This document shows, piece after piece, positions 10,189 through 17,328 of a stretch of DNA of 23,125 nt (its first letter is position 1; every line of letters starts with the position of its first letter). Under the pieces are notes generated by a model. That model searched no databases and was not told where the DNA came from. It was given only the letters and a program-made list of their open reading frames with translations. The DNA is from Bifidobacterium breve (GTDB lineage Bacteria; Actinomycetota; Acidimicrobiia; IMCC26256; PALSA-555). A program made the position numbers and the translations under genes. The stretch is from NCBI GenBank assembly GCA_945889545.1, contig CAMDCC010000012.1, positions 1-23,125 on the forward strand, read 5' to 3'.

Positions 10189-10527
10189 TTAGAACAGGTT
10201 GGTGGGCCGCTTCTGGTGGCGGCTCATGTTCGTGACCGCCGTTCGTCGCGGGCCCGGCGCGCGCACGCCGGCAGCCACGAGGGCACAGTCGATGCAGCGG
10301 GTGGGCTGACGCTTGCGGGTCGTGGGCACGAGGCACTGCGAGCACCAGAGCTCGCCGCAGTCGTCGCACTTGCCGACGGCACGAGCGGCGAAGTGCTTGG
10401 CGCAGGCACCGAGGAAGGCCGGTCGCGTGGGCCCGTTGGTCCCGATCCCGTTGCCATTCGAATGGCTGTTGCCGTTCCCGTTGGCGCGGCCGTTCCCGTT
10501 GTCCGTGCCCCATTGGTCCGTTTGCAC
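10189..10527 (-). CDS. Small B-box-like zinc-finger protein with Asn-Gly-rich N-terminus
   Basis: 112 residues from GTG 10527, preceded by GGAGG (10539-10535) at 7-nt spacing; a longer frame to 10752 lacks such support. Residues about 8-35 are low-complexity Asn/Gly (NGNGRANGNGNSHSNGNG). The rest carries four metal-binding pairs: CAKH, then CDDC after 8 residues, CSQC after 4, and CIDC after 12. This spacing resembles the B-box zinc finger found at the N-terminus of some actinobacterial membrane proteins, but here no membrane helix follows and the tail is basic (RRTAVTNMSRHQKR). It lies between purD and purB on the opposite strand. A structural or adaptor role is possible; the function is unknown. 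Confidence 0.75.
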   Translation of the reverse strand: MQTDQWGTDNGNGRANGNGNSHSNGNGIGTNGPTRPAFLGACAKHFAARAVGKCDDCGELWCSQCLVPTTRKRQPTRCIDCALVAAGVRAPGPRRTAVTNMSRHQKRPTNLF

Positions 10528-10600
10528 GCCTTCGCCTCCCGCGGCACTCGTGTGCGCGTGGCGTCCCGCGACCACTCGCCGCGAGCGACCTCGTCGCACG

Positions 10601-10606
10601 TACAGT
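10601..10606 (+). promoter_or_regulatory. -10 box of purB
   Basis: TACAGT, followed about 8 nt later by the Shine-Dalgarno AGGGAGGG (10613-10620) and TTG 10629. No clear -35 is seen. The position excludes GTG 10605, which lies inside this box, as the purB start. Confidence 0.55.
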
Positions 10607-10628
10607 GTCGGCAGGGAGGGACCAGCCC

Positions 10629-11921
10629 TTGATCCCCCGTTACGCCCTATCTCCGATGGCGGACCTGTTCGCCGACGAAGCTCGCTACGCCACCTGGCTC
10701 GAGGTGGAGACCCTCGCGGCCGAGGCCCAGGCCAAGCTCGGCGTGGTCCCACCTGAGGCCGCGGCAGCTATCCGGGCCCGCGCCGGGTTCGACGTCGCTG
10801 CGATCGAGGCCCGCGAGCGGGTCACCGACCACGATGTGGCCGCCTTCGTCGACGTGGTTCAGGAGCGCGTTGGCCTGCCCGAGGGGGCGTGGGTCCACCA
10901 CGGCCTGACGTCGAGTGATGTCGTCGACACCGCCTTATCGGTGACCCTCGTTCGGGCGTGCGACCTGCTGCTCGGCGCGGTCGACGAGCTCGAGGTGGCG
11001 ATCGCGGCTCGGGCCCGGGAGCACCGCTCCACACCGATGGTTGGCCGCACCCATGGGATCCACGCCGAGCCCACCACCTTCGGCGCCAAGGTCGCGCTGT
11101 GGGCACTCCAGGTGCGACGCGATCGAGTGCGGCTCGAGCGAGCCCGTGAGGCGATCGCGGTCGGGAAGCTGTCGGGTGCCGTCGGTACGTATTCGAACGT
11201 CGCGCCCGAGGTCGAGGCGTATGTGTGTGAGCACCTTGGGCTGCAACCCGTTCCCGCGACCCAAGTCCTCACGCGGGATCGCCACGCCGAGCTCCTGTAC
11301 GCGTGCGCGTCGCTCGGCGCCGCCGTGGAGACGTTTGCGCTCGAGATCCGCCACCTCCAGCGCACGGAGGTCGGCGAAGCTGAAGAGCCGTTCCGTTCGG
11401 GGGAACAGAAGGGCTCGAGCGCGATGCCGCATAAGCGCAACCCAGTGAAGTGCGAGCAGCTCTGTGGCCTCTCCCGCGTGTTGCGAGCCAACGTTGTTCC
11501 TGGGCTCGAGAACGTGGCGCTCTGGCACGAACGCGACATCTCGCACTCGTCGGTGGAGCGGATCGTGCTCCCCGACTCGCTCATGCTCGCTTACTACCTC
11601 GCGGTGAAGTTCCGCGCGATCGTGGAGGGGATGGTCGTGCACCCTGAGCGCATGCTGGCCAACCTCGACGCGTCACACGGGCTCGTGTTCAGCCAGCCGG
11701 TGCTCCTCGCACTCGTCGAGGCCGGCATGACTCGCGACGATGCGTACCGACTCGCCCAGCGCAATGCGATGCGCACGTGGGAAGAGCGCCGTCCGTTCCT
11801 CGATGTTCTGCGCGAAGACCCGGAGGTGACGGCGGTGCTCGACGACACCCGCCTCGCCGCATGCTTCGATCTCGACCACGCGCTCGCGAACGCCGGACGG
11901 GCAGTGGACGCGCTCACGTGA
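10629..11921 (+). CDS. purB: Adenylosuccinate lyase
   Basis: 430 residues. Removes fumarate from SAICAR (IMP pathway) and from adenylosuccinate (AMP branch), so it serves two steps. Fumarase/ASL superfamily signatures: VGRTHGIHAEPTTFG, HHGLTSSDVVDTALS, and the signature loop GSSAMPHKRNP (about 262-272) with the catalytic Ser263. I chose the rare start TTG 10629: AGGGAGGG sits 8 nt upstream, the protein then begins MIPRYALSPMADLF like relatives, and the alternative GTG 10605 lies in the probable -10 box. The stop overlaps the purC start by 4 nt (GTGA). Confidence 0.97.
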   Translation: MIPRYALSPMADLFADEARYATWLEVETLAAEAQAKLGVVPPEAAAAIRARAGFDVAAIEARERVTDHDVAAFVDVVQERVGLPEGAWVHHGLTSSDVVDTALSVTLVRACDLLLGAVDELEVAIAARAREHRSTPMVGRTHGIHAEPTTFGAKVALWALQVRRDRVRLERAREAIAVGKLSGAVGTYSNVAPEVEAYVCEHLGLQPVPATQVLTRDRHAELLYACASLGAAVETFALEIRHLQRTEVGEAEEPFRSGEQKGSSAMPHKRNPVKCEQLCGLSRVLRANVVPGLENVALWHERDISHSSVERIVLPDSLMLAYYLAVKFRAIVEGMVVHPERMLANLDASHGLVFSQPVLLALVEAGMTRDDAYRLAQRNAMRTWEERRPFLDVLREDPEVTAVLDDTRLAACFDLDHALANAGRAVDALT

Positions 11922-12802
11922 GCCGGCTCGCGCTCCCGCACTGTTACACCGGCAAGGTTCGCGACCTCTACGAGGTCGATCACGACCGCATGTTGATCGT
12001 GGCGTCGGATCGCATCTCGGTGTTCGATGTGGTGCTTCCCGATCTCGTGCCCGACAAGGGCCGGGCGTTGACCGCGTTGGCGACCTTCTGGTTCGAGCGC
12101 ACCGCCGATGTGTGGCCGAACCACGTGGTGTCGTCGGATCCCACCGACTTTCCCGAGACGGCCGGACCCGACGTCGCGGGGCGGGCGATGCTCGTGCGGG
12201 CGGCCCGACCGGTCCGCTTGGAGTGCATCGCGCGCGGCTACCTGTTTGGCTCGGCGTGGTCTGAGTACGAAACCGTCGGTACGGTGAACGGGGTCGCCAT
12301 GCGTTCGGGGATGTGCCAGGCCGAACGGCTCGACGAACCGATCTTCACGTCCACCACGAAGGCCGAAGCCGGTCACGACGAGGCCCTCACCAACGCCCAG
12401 GCCGCCGCGCTCGTGGGCGACGACGTGTTCGAGCAGGTATGCGAAGCAACGCTTGCGATCTATGCGCTCGGCGCAGCGCACGCAGCTGAACAGGGATTGA
12501 TCCTCGCCGACACAAAGCTCGAGTTCGGCAAGGTCGACGACACCGTGATCGTGATCGACGAGATGATGACGTGCGACTCCTCACGCTACTGGTCGACGGA
12601 GGACTACCAGGTGGGAACGTCGCCCCCCTCGTTCGACAAGCAGTACGTGCGCGACCACTACTTGGCGCTCGGTTGGGATCAGAAACCCCCGGCGCCCGCG
12701 TTGCCTCCCGAGGTGATCGCCGGAACACGCGCCCGCTATGTCGAGGCGCACGAGATGCTCACCGGCCGCAGCTTCGACGAATGGCACGGCGCCGACGAGT
12801 GA
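11918..12802 (+). CDS. purC: SAICAR synthetase
   Basis: 294 residues from GTG 11918, which overlaps the purB stop (GTGA) and so is translationally coupled. Condenses CAIR with aspartate using ATP. Motifs seen: YTGKVRDLYEVD (phosphate loop), VASDRISVFDVVLPD, RLECIARGYLFGSAW, DEPIFTSTTKAEAGHDE, LADTKLEFGK and IDEMMTCDSSRYW. The length is normal for the single-domain type. PurC product is the substrate of PurB, encoded just upstream. A strong hairpin begins 11 nt after the stop. Confidence 0.97.
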   Translation: MSRLALPHCYTGKVRDLYEVDHDRMLIVASDRISVFDVVLPDLVPDKGRALTALATFWFERTADVWPNHVVSSDPTDFPETAGPDVAGRAMLVRAARPVRLECIARGYLFGSAWSEYETVGTVNGVAMRSGMCQAERLDEPIFTSTTKAEAGHDEALTNAQAAALVGDDVFEQVCEATLAIYALGAAHAAEQGLILADTKLEFGKVDDTVIVIDEMMTCDSSRYWSTEDYQVGTSPPSFDKQYVRDHYLALGWDQKPPAPALPPEVIAGTRARYVEAHEMLTGRSFDEWHGADE

Positions 12803-12813
12803 AAGAAGAACGC

Positions 12814-12860
12814 AGCAAGTGACGCTTTGCCGCGTATTTGGTGGCAACGCGTCACTTGCT
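12814..12860 (+). terminator. Strong 47-nt hairpin between purC and purS (terminator or operator)
   Basis: Outer arms AGCAAGTGACGC (12814-12825) and GCGTCACTTGCT (12849-12860) are perfectly complementary over 12 bp. After one T/C mismatch (12826/12848) the pairing continues TTGCC (12827-12831) with GGCAA (12843-12847), leaving an 11-nt loop. That is 17 of 18 positions paired. No U-run follows, so it may be a U-less actinobacterial terminator for purBC. Alternatively it is an operator, since the right arm ends at the expected -35 of the purS promoter. Confidence 0.75.
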
Positions 12861-12882
12861 CGGATGTGAGGGCGGCACCGCG

Positions 12883-12888
12883 TACGAT
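12883..12888 (+). promoter_or_regulatory. -10 box of purS (leaderless)
   Basis: TACGAT, with exactly 7 nt between it and GTG 12896. The TACGATC-R-GGG context also occurs before bldC (19967). No -35 consensus is visible; that region touches the right arm of the hairpin. Confidence 0.65.
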
Positions 12889-12895
12889 CGGGGTC

Positions 12896-13159
12896 GTGCA
12901 GTTTCAAGCCCGGATCGACGTGAAGCACCTGCCCGGCATTGCCGATCCGCAGGGCGCGACCGTTCAACGCTCGTTGCCGGCTCTCGGGTACACGAACGTC
13001 TCCGAGGTTCACATCGGCAAGTTGATTCGGCTCGTGCTCGACGCGCCCGACGAGGTTGCGGCCCGTGTACAAGTCGTCGAGATGTGCGAGCGCCTGCTCG
13101 CCAACCCCGTGATCGAGGCCTACGAGATCGAGATCATCGAGCTCGCACCGAACACGTAG
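12896..13159 (+). CDS. purS: FGAM synthase subunit PurS
   Basis: 87 residues. Small dimeric subunit that bridges PurQ and PurL and helps pass ammonia in the three-part FGAM synthase. Family pattern seen: QFQARIDVKHLPGIADPQG, then VSEVHIGKLIRLVLDAPDE and a C-terminal VIEAYEIEIIEL strand. I chose GTG 12896 because the protein then begins where PurS proteins begin and a -10 box ends 7 nt upstream; the frame is open further up to 12827, but that part overlaps the hairpin. purQ follows after 64 nt. Confidence 0.95.
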   Translation: MQFQARIDVKHLPGIADPQGATVQRSLPALGYTNVSEVHIGKLIRLVLDAPDEVAARVQVVEMCERLLANPVIEAYEIEIIELAPNT

Positions 13160-13218
13160 CGAGTGGAGCGAATGGAGTGAGCGCAGCGAACGGAAGTAGC
13201 GGAACGGGAGCGGAGAAG
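13156..13218 (+). repeat. Purine-rich spacer with degenerate 9-nt periodicity before purQ
   Basis: The purS-purQ spacer, counting from the last purS bases, reads as consecutive 9-mers: GTAGCGAGT, GGAGCGAAT, GGAGTGAGC, GCAGCGAAC, GGAAGTAGC, GGAACGGGA, GCGGAGAAG. It is almost free of pyrimidine runs and unstructured, and holds several Shine-Dalgarno-like GGAG cores. Similar GGAGCGAAC strings recur at 20242-20329. Confidence 0.6.
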
Positions 13219-13223
13219 TCGAG

Positions 13224-13907
13224 ATGAGTGCCCGCGTCGCCGTCATCGTGTTCCCGGGGACGAACTGCGAGCTCGACGTGATGCACGTGCTCGAGCAGCT
13301 CGGTGGCGCACCTGAGCTCGTGTTCCACACCGAAACAAGCCTTGGTGGCGCCGATGCCGTCGTCGTGCCGGGTGGCTTCGCCCATGGCGACTACCTCCGC
13401 ACCGGCGCGCTGGCGCGCTTCTCTCCGGTGATGGCCGCGGTCGGTGAGCACGCAGCGGGCGGCGGTCCGGTCGTGGGTATCTGCAACGGCTTTCAGGTGC
13501 TTACAGAAGCCGGCCTCCTGCCGGGTGCTCTGCAGAAGAACGCGGGCTTGAAGTTCTTGTGTGCGACCGTGGAATGCCGGGTCGACTCGACTCGCTCGGT
13601 GCTGACCGCGGGTGCCGCGCCCGGCGCGGTGCTCCGGCTGCCGATCAACCATTTCGAGGGCAACTACATCTGTGACGCGGCCACCCTCGATCAGCTTCGG
13701 GCCGACGATCGCATCGTGCTGCGTTACGTGGACAACCCCAACGGCGCGCTCGACGACATCGCTGGGATCTGCAGCGAGCAGGGCAACGTTGTGGGGCTCA
13801 TGCCCCACCCCGAGCGCGCAAGCGACGCGGTGCTCGGCTCGGCAGACGGCGTGGTGCTGCTCCAGTCGCTGCTCGACGCGGCGACTGCTCGTTCCGCCGC
13901 AGCCTGA
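13224..13907 (+). CDS. purQ: FGAM synthase subunit PurQ (glutamine amidotransferase)
   Basis: 227 residues. Class I glutaminase that releases ammonia for PurL in step 4 of purine synthesis. Seen: VIVFPGTNCELDV at the N-terminus, PGGFAHGDYLRTGA, the nucleophile Cys87 in VGICNGFQVL, and the catalytic His195/Glu197 in GLMPHPER. The triad is complete. ATG 13224 is preceded by GGAGAAG about 5-11 nt upstream. It is in the same transcript direction as purS with no promoter evident between them. The stop lies 3 nt from the stop of the convergent basic-protein gene, which separates it from purL. Confidence 0.97.
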   Translation: MSARVAVIVFPGTNCELDVMHVLEQLGGAPELVFHTETSLGGADAVVVPGGFAHGDYLRTGALARFSPVMAAVGEHAAGGGPVVGICNGFQVLTEAGLLPGALQKNAGLKFLCATVECRVDSTRSVLTAGAAPGAVLRLPINHFEGNYICDAATLDQLRADDRIVLRYVDNPNGALDDIAGICSEQGNVVGLMPHPERASDAVLGSADGVVLLQSLLDAATARSAAA

Positions 13908-13910
13908 GCG

Positions 13911-14318
13911 TCAGTTGCCGCGCGTGATGCCGGCCGTCTTGAGGATGTCGGCGGGGACTCCGAGGTCGCGCCACGTGGCGTACGCGATGCCCTTGCGGGC
14001 GGCGTAGGCCTTGGCCACCTGCACGAAGCCGGCCTCCAGCGCCGAGAGGTCGACGGTGGTGCCGGTCTGCATGCCGGCGAGCTCGGCCTGGAGGTCGCGG
14101 CGCTCCTGGGTGAGCTGCAAGCGCTGGAGCGACGACACGCCGCCGATCTGTCCGTCGATGGCAACGAGCCGCTTCTGAATGGAGTCGGGTGTGCGCCGCC
14201 GGCCCCGCCGAGGCCGGTGTTGCTCGAGGGCGTCGAGGTAGGCCTTCACTGCTTGGCCTTCCTTGCGACCGGCAGCCATGGCGTTCTTGTGCTCGGGAGT
14301 AAGAGATTTGGGGGGCAT
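13911..14318 (-). CDS. Conserved small basic protein of unknown function
   Basis: 135 residues from ATG 14318, with AGAGGAAG 8 nt upstream. The frame continues to 14438 but that part has no ribosome site and overlaps the promoter region. Seen: a Lys/His-rich start (MPPKSLTPEHKNAMAAGRKE), a strongly basic patch (HRPRRGRRRTPDSIQKR), a helical, coiled-coil-like centre (LQRLQLTQERRDLQAELAGM), and a C-terminal helix pair ending YATWRDLGVPADILKTAGI. From memory, similar proteins occur in other actinobacteria. The basic patch and tail could suit nucleic-acid binding, but I recognise no named domain. It interrupts the purSQ-purL unit on the opposite strand. Confidence 0.75.
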   Translation of the reverse strand: MPPKSLTPEHKNAMAAGRKEGQAVKAYLDALEQHRPRRGRRRTPDSIQKRLVAIDGQIGGVSSLQRLQLTQERRDLQAELAGMQTGTTVDLSALEAGFVQVAKAYAARKGIAYATWRDLGVPADILKTAGITRGN

Positions 14319-14355
14319 TTCGATGACTTCCTCTTGAGACGAATGCGCGAACGCT

Positions 14356-14361
14356 ATCTTA
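14356..14361 (-). promoter_or_regulatory. -10 box of the basic-protein gene
   Basis: TAAGAT on the minus strand, 37 nt before ATG 14318. It would give a leader of roughly 30 nt carrying the AGAGGAAG ribosome site. No convincing -35 is seen. Confidence 0.45.
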
Positions 14362-14476
14362 CCCAATTCTGCCACGAAGCATTTGGTGAAATCGAGCCGT
14401 CGCCAGAGGCGAGCGGGAGACGGCCGGACGTCCTCCACGCACAGCGAGCCGGTCGCCGAGGTGGAGTGGAGCGGCC

Positions 14477-14491
14477 CGGCACGAAGTGCCG
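14477..14491. promoter_or_regulatory. Small inverted repeat in the -35 region of purL
   Basis: CGGCAC-GAA-GTGCCG, a perfect 6-bp stem with a 3-nt loop, ends 12 bp before the purL -10 box. It replaces a recognisable -35 and may be an operator half-site pair or chance. Confidence 0.35.
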
Positions 14492-14503
14492 AGAGCGGAT
14501 ACG

Positions 14504-14509
14504 TAGTCT
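14504..14509 (+). promoter_or_regulatory. -10 box of purL (leaderless)
   Basis: TAGTCT with 6 nt to GTG 14516. No Shine-Dalgarno precedes the GTG, consistent with a leaderless mRNA. Confidence 0.6.
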
Positions 14510-14515
14510 CACTCT

Positions 14516-16834
14516 GTGACCGCGGAGCCCATGCATCGTCAGCTCGGGCTCACCGACGGCGAGCTCGGCGACATCGAAGAGCTGCTCGGCCGGGAGCCGA
14601 CCGAGCTCGAGCTCGCGATGTATGCGGTGATGTGGTCAGAGCACTGCTCGTACAAGTCGTCGAGCGTCCATCTCCGGCGCTTTCCTACCGAGGCGCCGTG
14701 GGTGCTCGTAGGTCCTGGTGAAGGCGCGGGCGTCATCGATGTTGGCGACGGGCTCGCCGTAGCGATTCGCATCGAGAGCCATAACCACCCGTCGGCCGTC
14801 GAGCCGTATCAGGGCGCGGCGACCGGCGTCGGCGGCATCATCCGCGACATCTTCTCGATGGGCGCGCGCCCGATCGCGCTCATGGACCCGCTGCGCTTCG
14901 GATCGCTCGACGACGCGCGTACCCGCTACCTGTTCGAAGGCGTCGTCTCCGGCATCAGCGGCTACGGCAACGCGGTCGGTGTGCCTACGGTCGGCGGTGA
15001 GGTCGTGTTCGACGACTGCTACCGCGAAAACCCGCTCGTGAACGTGTTGTGCCTCGGTCTCCTCCCGATCGAGCGGCTCGTGCTCGCGCGCGCCGAAGGC
15101 GCGGGGAAGCTCGCGGTGCTGCTCGGATCGTCGACCGGGCGCGACGGCATCGGTGGCGCGAGCGTGCTCGCGTCGGCGGGCTTCGAGGAGGGATCCGAAG
15201 CGAAGCGACCGTCGGTGCAGGTGGGCGACCCGTTCGAGGAGAAGCGCCTCATCGAGGCGTGCCTCGCGCTCCTCGACGCCGGACTGGCCACCGGCGTACA
15301 GGACCTCGGTGCGGCCGGGCTCTCGTGCGCGGCATCGGAAACCGCAGCCAAGGGTGGCGCGGGCATGGATGTGGACGTGGCGCGCGTGGCGCGCCGAGAG
15401 CCGGGGATGAACCCGGTCGAGCTGCTCACATCGGAGAGCCAGGAGCGCATGCTCGCGATCGTGGAGCCGAAGCATCTCGACGAGGTGCTCGCCCTGTGCG
15501 AGCGTTGGGAGATCCGCGCCACGGTCGTCGGGCGCGTGACCGACACCGGCCGCTTCCGCGTGTTCGACGGGCTCTTCGACGCCGTTGGGGTCGCTGGAAC
15601 CAACCCGCCTCTCCCGTCGCACTCGCTCGACAGCGCGGATGTCAAGCCCTCGCCGTCGGATCCGCTCGCCGCTCCTCTTGCCGACCTGCCGTGCGAGAGC
15701 CTGGGCAACGGTCCGATGTACACCCGCCCGATCAGCCCGCCGGCTGACCAAGCGACATTGAACGCCGCCGACCCGTGGGAATCGCTCGCCGAGAACTTTG
15801 GTCCCGGCACCGACTGCTCCGATGATCTCCTCGCGCTGCTCGCCACGCCGACGATCGCCGACAAGTCGTGGGTGTGGCGCCAGTACGACCACCAGCTCTT
15901 CTTGAACACGGTGGTTGGGCCGGGCGGCGACGCCGCGGTGCTGCGCCTCAAGGGCACGTCGAAGGCACTCGCGCTTGCAACCGACGGCAAGGGCCGGTTC
16001 TGTCGTCTCGATCCGCGCACCGGCGGCCGCCTCGTGGTGCTCGAGGCGGCGCGCAACGTGGCGTGCGCGGGCGCCGAGCCGCGCGCGCTGGTGAACTGCC
16101 TGAACTTCGGGAATCCCGAGCATCCCGAGGTGATGTGGCAGTTCCGGGAAGTCGTCGAAGGCATCAGCGAAGCGTGCGAAGCACTCGGCATCCCCGTGGT
16201 CGGGGGCAACGTCAGCTTCTACAACGAGTCGCGCGGCGCCGACATCGATCCCACACCGGTGGTCGGTGTCGTGGGGCTCATCGAGCGGCTGGACGGCGTG
16301 CCGCCGATCCTGCGCACCATCGAGCGCGAGCACCTCGTGGTGCTTGGCACGACCCGCGCCGAGCTCGGCGGTTCCGAGTGGGCCGCAGTCGTGCACGGCC
16401 TCGACGGCGGCATGCCTCCTGTCGCCGACCTCGACGACGCGCGCCGACTGCACTCGTTCGTGAGCGAGCTCGTCGCGGGGCGTTCCGTCGGCGGTGTGCA
16501 CGACTGCGCCGACGGCGGACTCGCGGTCACGCTCGCCGAGATGGCGTTCGGCAGCGGGATCGGCTTCACCGTGACGCCCGAAGCCGACGTTGCCGCGGCC
16601 GCGTGGTGCTTCTCGGAGTCGGCGAACCGAGTGGTCGTATCGGTGGACGCGCGTCCGCTGCCGCACTTCCTGCGTCGGGCTGAGGAAGCCGGTGTGCACG
16701 CCGTCGACCTCGGCACCGCTAGCGGCGATCGCCTCATCATTGACGGAGTGATTGACGTTGGGCTCGCGGATGCCGAATGTGTCTGGCGCGAAGCGATCCC
16801 CAACGCGCTCGGAGCGTCCGCTACTGCCGAATGA
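14516..16834 (+). CDS. purL: FGAM synthase large subunit PurL (small type)
   Basis: 772 residues, the size of the small PurL that needs separate PurS and PurQ. Converts FGAR, ATP and ammonia to FGAM in the cytoplasm. Seen: MWSEHCSYKSS with catalytic His43, RIESHNHPSAVEPYQGAATG, GGIIRDIFSMGARPIALMD, the second AIRS-like half with SKALALATDGKGRF and NCLNFGNPEHPEVMW, and GGVHDCADGGLAVTLAEMAF. The two PurM-like halves are intact. GTG 14516 is supported by a -10 box 6 nt upstream and by the family start. It has its own promoter, because the opposite-strand gene lies between it and purQ. The stop is 3 nt from the stop of the convergent kinase-like gene. Confidence 0.98.
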   Translation: MTAEPMHRQLGLTDGELGDIEELLGREPTELELAMYAVMWSEHCSYKSSSVHLRRFPTEAPWVLVGPGEGAGVIDVGDGLAVAIRIESHNHPSAVEPYQGAATGVGGIIRDIFSMGARPIALMDPLRFGSLDDARTRYLFEGVVSGISGYGNAVGVPTVGGEVVFDDCYRENPLVNVLCLGLLPIERLVLARAEGAGKLAVLLGSSTGRDGIGGASVLASAGFEEGSEAKRPSVQVGDPFEEKRLIEACLALLDAGLATGVQDLGAAGLSCAASETAAKGGAGMDVDVARVARREPGMNPVELLTSESQERMLAIVEPKHLDEVLALCERWEIRATVVGRVTDTGRFRVFDGLFDAVGVAGTNPPLPSHSLDSADVKPSPSDPLAAPLADLPCESLGNGPMYTRPISPPADQATLNAADPWESLAENFGPGTDCSDDLLALLATPTIADKSWVWRQYDHQLFLNTVVGPGGDAAVLRLKGTSKALALATDGKGRFCRLDPRTGGRLVVLEAARNVACAGAEPRALVNCLNFGNPEHPEVMWQFREVVEGISEACEALGIPVVGGNVSFYNESRGADIDPTPVVGVVGLIERLDGVPPILRTIEREHLVVLGTTRAELGGSEWAAVVHGLDGGMPPVADLDDARRLHSFVSELVAGRSVGGVHDCADGGLAVTLAEMAFGSGIGFTVTPEADVAAAAWCFSESANRVVVSVDARPLPHFLRRAEEAGVHAVDLGTASGDRLIIDGVIDVGLADAECVWREAIPNALGASATAE

Positions 16835-16837
16835 GTC

Positions 16838-17272
16838 CTACCGGTTGAGCAGGCCGATGTGTTCTAGCCACGAGACCACGAGCGCGATCGATGCACTCGG
16901 CTCGCGGTCGTGGGTGGGCACCCGCAACTCGGGTGCGAACGGCTCCTCGTAGGCGTCGTCACCGGTTCCGCTCGCCCCCGCACCCGACCCGCCGTCCACG
17001 AACACCTCGACGAACTTGGCAACCGCGGCGCGGACCTGCTCTCGGTCGTCGCGATCGGGACGATCGGCCGCGGCAACCACCGTCACACCGCCTTCGGCCA
17101 GGACGCGTACTAGCCATACAGTCGCCTCGAGACCATCGACGAGATGAAGCAGCTCGTCCTCGTCGAGGATCACCACCGGCAGCCCGGCGCGTTTCAGCTC
17201 GCTGGCGATGGCGCGTCCGATGGTGCTCTTGCCGGATCCGGGCCGACCCGTCAGCCAGAGGCACATCGCCAT
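16838..17272 (-). CDS. Degenerate APS-kinase-like P-loop protein
   Basis: 144 residues, shorter than CysC (about 180-200). The start MCLWLTGRPGSGKSTIGRAI carries a good Walker A (GRPGSGKST, 9-17) with CysC-type flanks, and FVEVFVD plus AYEEPFAPELRVPT resemble the CysC C-terminal region. The APS-kinase hallmarks are missing, however: the usual DGDxxR is replaced by DEDELLH (37-43), and the DLGFSxxDRxENIRR segment is absent, so that LVDGLEATVW leads straight into VRVLAEGGVTVVAAAD. A Gly/Ser/Ala insertion (GGSGAGASGTGDD) sits near 94-106. It probably binds a nucleotide but is unlikely to phosphorylate APS. ATG 17272 has -10 TAGCGT 7 nt upstream. Divergent from purF. Confidence 0.8.
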   Translation of the reverse strand: MAMCLWLTGRPGSGKSTIGRAIASELKRAGLPVVILDEDELLHLVDGLEATVWLVRVLAEGGVTVVAAADRPDRDDREQVRAAVAKFVEVFVDGGSGAGASGTGDDAYEEPFAPELRVPTHDREPSASIALVVSWLEHIGLLNR

Positions 17273-17279
17273 GGTTCAA

Positions 17280-17285
17280 ACGCTA
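17280..17285 (-). promoter_or_regulatory. -10 box of the kinase-like gene (leaderless)
   Basis: TAGCGT on the minus strand with exactly 7 nt to ATG 17272. It lies 28 bp upstream of the purF -10 box, so the two divergent promoters share a 56-bp intergenic space. Confidence 0.55.
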
Positions 17286-17313
17286 CGTGTCCGGCAACCC
17301 CGATCGCGCATGG

Positions 17314-17319
17314 GATACT
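17314..17319 (+). promoter_or_regulatory. Probable -10 box of purF
   Basis: GATACT, 9 nt before ATG 17329, giving a leader of at most a few bases. It matches TATACT at five of six positions. No -35 is seen. Confidence 0.45.
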
Positions 17320-17328
17320 TGCCGGGCG

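Noticed and set aside
11777..11917. Longer N-terminus for PurC
   Set aside because: It lies inside purB in another frame and has no PurC similarity; GTG 11918 gives the family start and a GTGA coupling.
12827..12895. Longer N-terminus for PurS
   Set aside because: This part overlaps the hairpin and the -10 box, and PurS homologues begin at the GTG 12896 position.
14636..16699. Minus-strand open frame of 687 codons opposite purL
   Set aside because: It is the GC-rich antisense shadow of purL: Arg/His-rich composition, no domain and no ribosome site.
16891..17328. Long N-terminal extension of PurF
   Set aside because: It is the antisense of the kinase-like gene; the conserved protein starts at ATG 17329 with a short propeptide.
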